From positions 1 through 7,685 of the forward strand of contig JARYMO010000065.1 of the NCBI GenBank assembly GCA_029907055.1: 7,685 nt of DNA. Direction: 5' to 3'. The notes below the pieces were generated by a model that saw only the letters and a program-made list of their open reading frames with translations, was not told the DNA's origin and ran no database searches. Below are positions 5,430 through 7,685 of this stretch, in pieces (the first letter of the stretch is position 1; every line of letters starts with the position of its first letter). The DNA is from Syntrophomonadaceae bacterium (GTDB lineage Bacteria; Bacillota; Syntrophomonadia; Syntrophomonadales; Syntrophothermaceae). Both the position numbers and the translations under genes were made by a program.

Positions 5430-6872
5430 ATGACGCAGAAGATCATCGTCGACCCGGTAACTCGCATCGAGGGTCACCTCAAGGTGGAAGTGGAAGTCGA
5501 TAACGGCGTGGTGGTGGATGCCCGTTGCACCGGCACCATGTTCCGCGGACTGGAACTGATCATGCAGGGCCGCGATCCCCGTGACGCCCAACAGATCATG
5601 ATCCGCATCTGCAGTGTGTGCCCGCTGGCTCACAGCAACGCCGCTGCCCTGGCCCTGGACAGCGCCTTCGGCATCGAGCCGCCTCCCAACGGCCGCATCC
5701 TGCGCAACCTGATGTTCGGCTCCAACTACCTCCAGTCTCACATCCTGCACTTCTTCCACCTGGCGGCGCTGGACTACGTCAAGGGCCCGGACGTTCCCCC
5801 CTTCGTCCCCCGCTACCAGGCCGACTACCGGTTGCCGGACGCCATCAACAAGGCGGCAGTGGACCGCTACCTGCAGGCCCTGCAGATGCGGCGCAAGGCC
5901 CACGAGATGTTGGCCATCTGGTCCGGCCGTGTGCCCGGCATGCAGGGCATTGTTCCCGGCGGCGCCACTGAGACGGTCAATGCCCAGAAGATCATCGACT
6001 TCAAGTTCCGCCTGGCCGAACTCATCGACTTCGTGGACAACGTGTACGTGCCTACCGTGCAGGCGGTGGCAGAGGCGTACGCTGACTGGTTCGACATTGG
6101 CCGTGGGCCCAAGAACCTGCTGGCCTTCGGTGGGTTCCCCCTCGAGGAGGGCCCGGATCACGTGGCCAAGAAAAAGTTCTTCCCCTCCGGGGTGTACATC
6201 GGCGGAAAGGACGCACCGCTGGACCCCGACAAGGTGACGGAGCAGGTCAAGTACTCGTGGTACGCAGACGATATCGCCAAGTCCCCCACCGAGGCGGTGG
6301 TCAAGCCCGAACCCACGAAACCGGAGGCGTATTCGTGGCTGAAGGCGCCCCGCTACGCCGGGCACGTGATGGAAGTGGGCCCGCTGGCCCGCCAGTGGGT
6401 CATGGGCACCAAGGAAGTCCGCGCCCTGGGGGACAAAGCCTTCTCGGTCATGGGCCGACACTTCGCCCGCGCCATCGAGGCTTCGCAGATTGCCCATGCC
6501 ATGGACGAGTGGGTCATGCAACTGCAGCCCGGTGAGCCGGTGGCGACTCCTTATGAGATCCCCAAGGAAGAGCGCCAGGGCATAGGCCTGGTGGAGGGCT
6601 CCCGCGGGGCGCTGGGGCACTGGCACAAGATCGAAGGCGGCCGCACCGCTGTCTACAACGCGGTGGTGCCGACCACCTGGAACTGCTCGCCGCGTGACGA
6701 CCTGGGCCAGAGGGGCGCGGTGGAACAGGCCCTTCTCGGCGTGACGGTCAAGGATGCGAACAACCCGGTTGAACTGGTGCGCATTGTCAGGGCGTTCGAC
6801 CCCTGCCTCGCTTGCGCCATTCACCTCATGACCCCGGACAAGAAGGAAATCGCTCAGTTCATCGTGGGCTAA
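5430..6872 (+). CDS. hyaB: [NiFe] hydrogenase large (catalytic) subunit
   Basis: A 480-residue catalytic subunit that splits H2 at a Ni-Fe(CN)2CO site; it is compact compared with the 530-600 residues of many group 1 enzymes. The N-terminal RIEGH (12-16) contains Glu14, matching the conserved proton-transfer Glu. The first ligand motif is RICSVCPLAH (59-68), with C61 and C64; the usual Gly after the first Cys is Ser62. The second is DPCLACAIH (457-465), with C459 and C462. All four are ordinary TGC cysteine codons, so it is not a selenoprotein. The 15 residues after His465 are the expected tail removed by the endopeptidase during maturation. The TTWNCSPRD block is also typical. AGGTGA (5418-5423) precedes the start. 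It has no signal peptide and is presumably exported as a complex with the small subunit. The exact hydrogenase subgroup needs phylogeny. Confidence 0.97.
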   Translation: MTQKIIVDPVTRIEGHLKVEVEVDNGVVVDARCTGTMFRGLELIMQGRDPRDAQQIMIRICSVCPLAHSNAAALALDSAFGIEPPPNGRILRNLMFGSNYLQSHILHFFHLAALDYVKGPDVPPFVPRYQADYRLPDAINKAAVDRYLQALQMRRKAHEMLAIWSGRVPGMQGIVPGGATETVNAQKIIDFKFRLAELIDFVDNVYVPTVQAVAEAYADWFDIGRGPKNLLAFGGFPLEEGPDHVAKKKFFPSGVYIGGKDAPLDPDKVTEQVKYSWYADDIAKSPTEAVVKPEPTKPEAYSWLKAPRYAGHVMEVGPLARQWVMGTKEVRALGDKAFSVMGRHFARAIEASQIAHAMDEWVMQLQPGEPVATPYEIPKEERQGIGLVEGSRGALGHWHKIEGGRTAVYNAVVPTTWNCSPRDDLGQRGAVEQALLGVTVKDANNPVELVRIVRAFDPCLACAIHLMTPDKKEIAQFIVG

Positions 6873-6885
6873 GGGGGGAGAGTTC

Positions 6886-7524
6886 ATGGCGAAGCCCAAG
6901 GGGAAAATACTGATGCACACCGGATGGGCCAGGTTCTTCCACTGGAGCCACGCGGTGGCGTGCGTGGGCCTCATCCTGACCGGGTTCTACATTCACTGGC
7001 CGACCAGTTTCGGCCTGTTCTCGGAGATGAACCAGCCGCGCTTCCTGCACTTCGCGCTGGCTTACCTGTTCACCTTCGCCTGGGTAGGGAGGATCTACTA
7101 CTCCCTCGTGGTGGGTGACTGGAAGAACATCGTCTACCGTCCCATCAAGGATACGGCGCAGTTGCCCAGCATGCTCAAGTACTACCTCTTCCTGGCCGAC
7201 AGCCATCCTGACTACGGCAAGTACAACCCTGGCCAGAAGGGGATGTACACGTTCTGGGTGCTGATGGTGGCCCTGCAGATCCTGACCGGGTTCATTCTCT
7301 ACAAGCCGGACATGTTCATGGGATTGGGCATGGCCATGGGCGGGCTGCTGGTGGTGCGCATGATTCACTACGCCATCACCTGGCTGTTCGTGCTCACCCT
7401 GCTCATTCACGTGTACCTGGGGCTGGCGGAAGGATGGCCCATATTTGCCTCCATGTTCACCGGCAAGCTGCCGGCCGGATTTGGCCACAGCAGCTCACAG
7501 CAGTCGCATGAGGCAGGCCAGTAG
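6886..7524 (+). CDS. hyaC: Ni/Fe-hydrogenase b-type cytochrome subunit
   Basis: A 212-residue integral membrane di-heme cytochrome b that takes electrons from the small subunit and reduces quinone. It has four hydrophobic helices, at about 20-38, 55-76, 119-138 and 155-180. Histidines in the positions expected for heme ligation are H19/H22 (RFFHWSHA), H55, H161 and H175. The YNPGQKGMY loop (113-121) before helix 3 is typical of the Ni-hydrogenase cytochrome b family. A run of G (6873-6878) directly after the hyaB stop supplies the ribosome binding site. The cytoplasmic tail is Ser/His/Gln-rich, without a motif. Its last codons overlap hyaD. Together with the small-subunit anchor it marks a quinone-linked respiratory uptake enzyme rather than a soluble one. 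Confidence 0.95.
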   Translation: MAKPKGKILMHTGWARFFHWSHAVACVGLILTGFYIHWPTSFGLFSEMNQPRFLHFALAYLFTFAWVGRIYYSLVVGDWKNIVYRPIKDTAQLPSMLKYYLFLADSHPDYGKYNPGQKGMYTFWVLMVALQILTGFILYKPDMFMGLGMAMGGLLVVRMIHYAITWLFVLTLLIHVYLGLAEGWPIFASMFTGKLPAGFGHSSSQQSHEAGQ

Positions 7525-7685
7525 CGACACCGAGTGGCCCGAGGGGGCGGCGACCCGGCCCAGCCTGCTGGTGGTCGGGATCGGCAATCTCCTGATGCGC
7601 GACGATGGCGTGGGCATTCACGTCATCGAGCGCCTGAAACAGTTGCAGCTCCCCCCCCAGGTGGAGTTGATCGACGGGGGAACGC
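7508..7685 (+). CDS. hyaD: Hydrogenase maturation endopeptidase, 3' partial
   Basis: The first 59 codons of the nickel-dependent protease that clips the large-subunit C-terminal tail once Ni is inserted. The signature GIGNLLMRDDGVG is present, with the second Asp of RDDG where HybD carries its nickel-ligand Glu16, followed by the LIDGGT block. Further catalytic residues lie beyond the window. The only in-frame ATG upstream is at 7508, which overlaps hyaC by 17 bases and adds about 18 non-conserved residues before the family start. No clear Shine-Dalgarno is seen, so translation is probably coupled to hyaC. A run of eight C (7651-7658) keeps the frame, since the conserved block continues after it. 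Confidence 0.92.
   Translation, partial: MRQASSDTEWPEGAATRPSLLVVGIGNLLMRDDGVGIHVIERLKQLQLPPQVELIDGGT

Noticed and set aside
5604..6860. Possible selenocysteine ([NiFeSe]) enzyme, suggested by the NiFeSe-like small subunit
   Set aside because: Both active-site motifs are encoded with TGC cysteine codons and there is no in-frame TGA in hyaB.
4338..6974. An 878-codon open frame on the - strand antisense to hyaA and hyaB
   Set aside because: It is in codon register with both sense genes, so its stops would need sense codons TTA, CTA or TCA, which are rare in GC-rich genes. The product has no recognisable family, while the sense genes are certain.
7651..7658. Run of eight C as a frameshift or phase-variation tract in hyaD
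   Set aside because: The frame after it reads the expected conserved LIDGGT block, so no shift is present; one short tract is not evidence of phase variation.

Overview
The window is a nickel and hydrogen-metabolism locus from a GC-rich bacterium. Every supported gene lies on the + strand, in the order nickel/cobalt ECF transporter (nikMN-nikQ-nikO, also called cbiM-cbiQ-cbiO), nickel-insertion factors (hypA-hypB), a ~710-base gene-poor spacer, then a membrane-bound [NiFe] uptake hydrogenase (small subunit, large subunit, cytochrome b, maturation protease). Strong AGGAGG-type ribosome binding sites, a perfect TATAAT box, many start/stop overlaps and high GC point to a high-GC Bacillota-type anaerobe (Moorella/Desulfotomaculum/Ammonifex-like). 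This is inference from style and gene content; no taxonomic marker is present.

Region 1 (1-2565): a fused metal-binding/PDGLE membrane subunit (5' end cut by the window edge), the CbiQ/NikQ transmembrane coupling subunit and the CbiO/NikO ATPase. NikQ and NikO overlap by 4 bases. Region 2 (2566-3651): hypA and hypB, also with a 4-base overlap. hypA is preceded by a perfect -10 box enclosed by a perfect 8-base inverted repeat whose right arm contains most of the Shine-Dalgarno, so it may have its own regulated promoter or a translational switch. Region 3 (3652-4361): no recognisable gene. It holds one weak 66-codon ORF, several GC-rich hairpins, a candidate promoter and a candidate terminator. 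Its most notable content is a leader in which three similar GGTGCC-type segments could compete for one complementary strand. Region 4 (4362-7685): hyaA (Tat signal, Fe-S clusters, C-terminal membrane anchor), hyaB (Ni-Fe active site, cleavable C-terminal tail), hyaC (di-heme cytochrome b) and the start of hyaD (endopeptidase that removes the hyaB tail).

The genes form one pathway. NikMNQO imports Ni2+, HypA and HypB deliver it to the large subunit, HyaD then cleaves the C-terminal tail, and the mature heterodimer is exported by Tat and docked to HyaC, which passes electrons from H2 to the quinone pool. Notable points are a cysteine-rich medial-cluster motif in the small subunit, which predicts a [4Fe-4S] rather than [3Fe-4S] cluster; a Gly-to-Ser change in the first active-site CxxC of the large subunit; and the two candidate regulatory elements. 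I did not find a wholly new system; the best novelty candidates are these two regulatory regions and the cofactor-motif variations.
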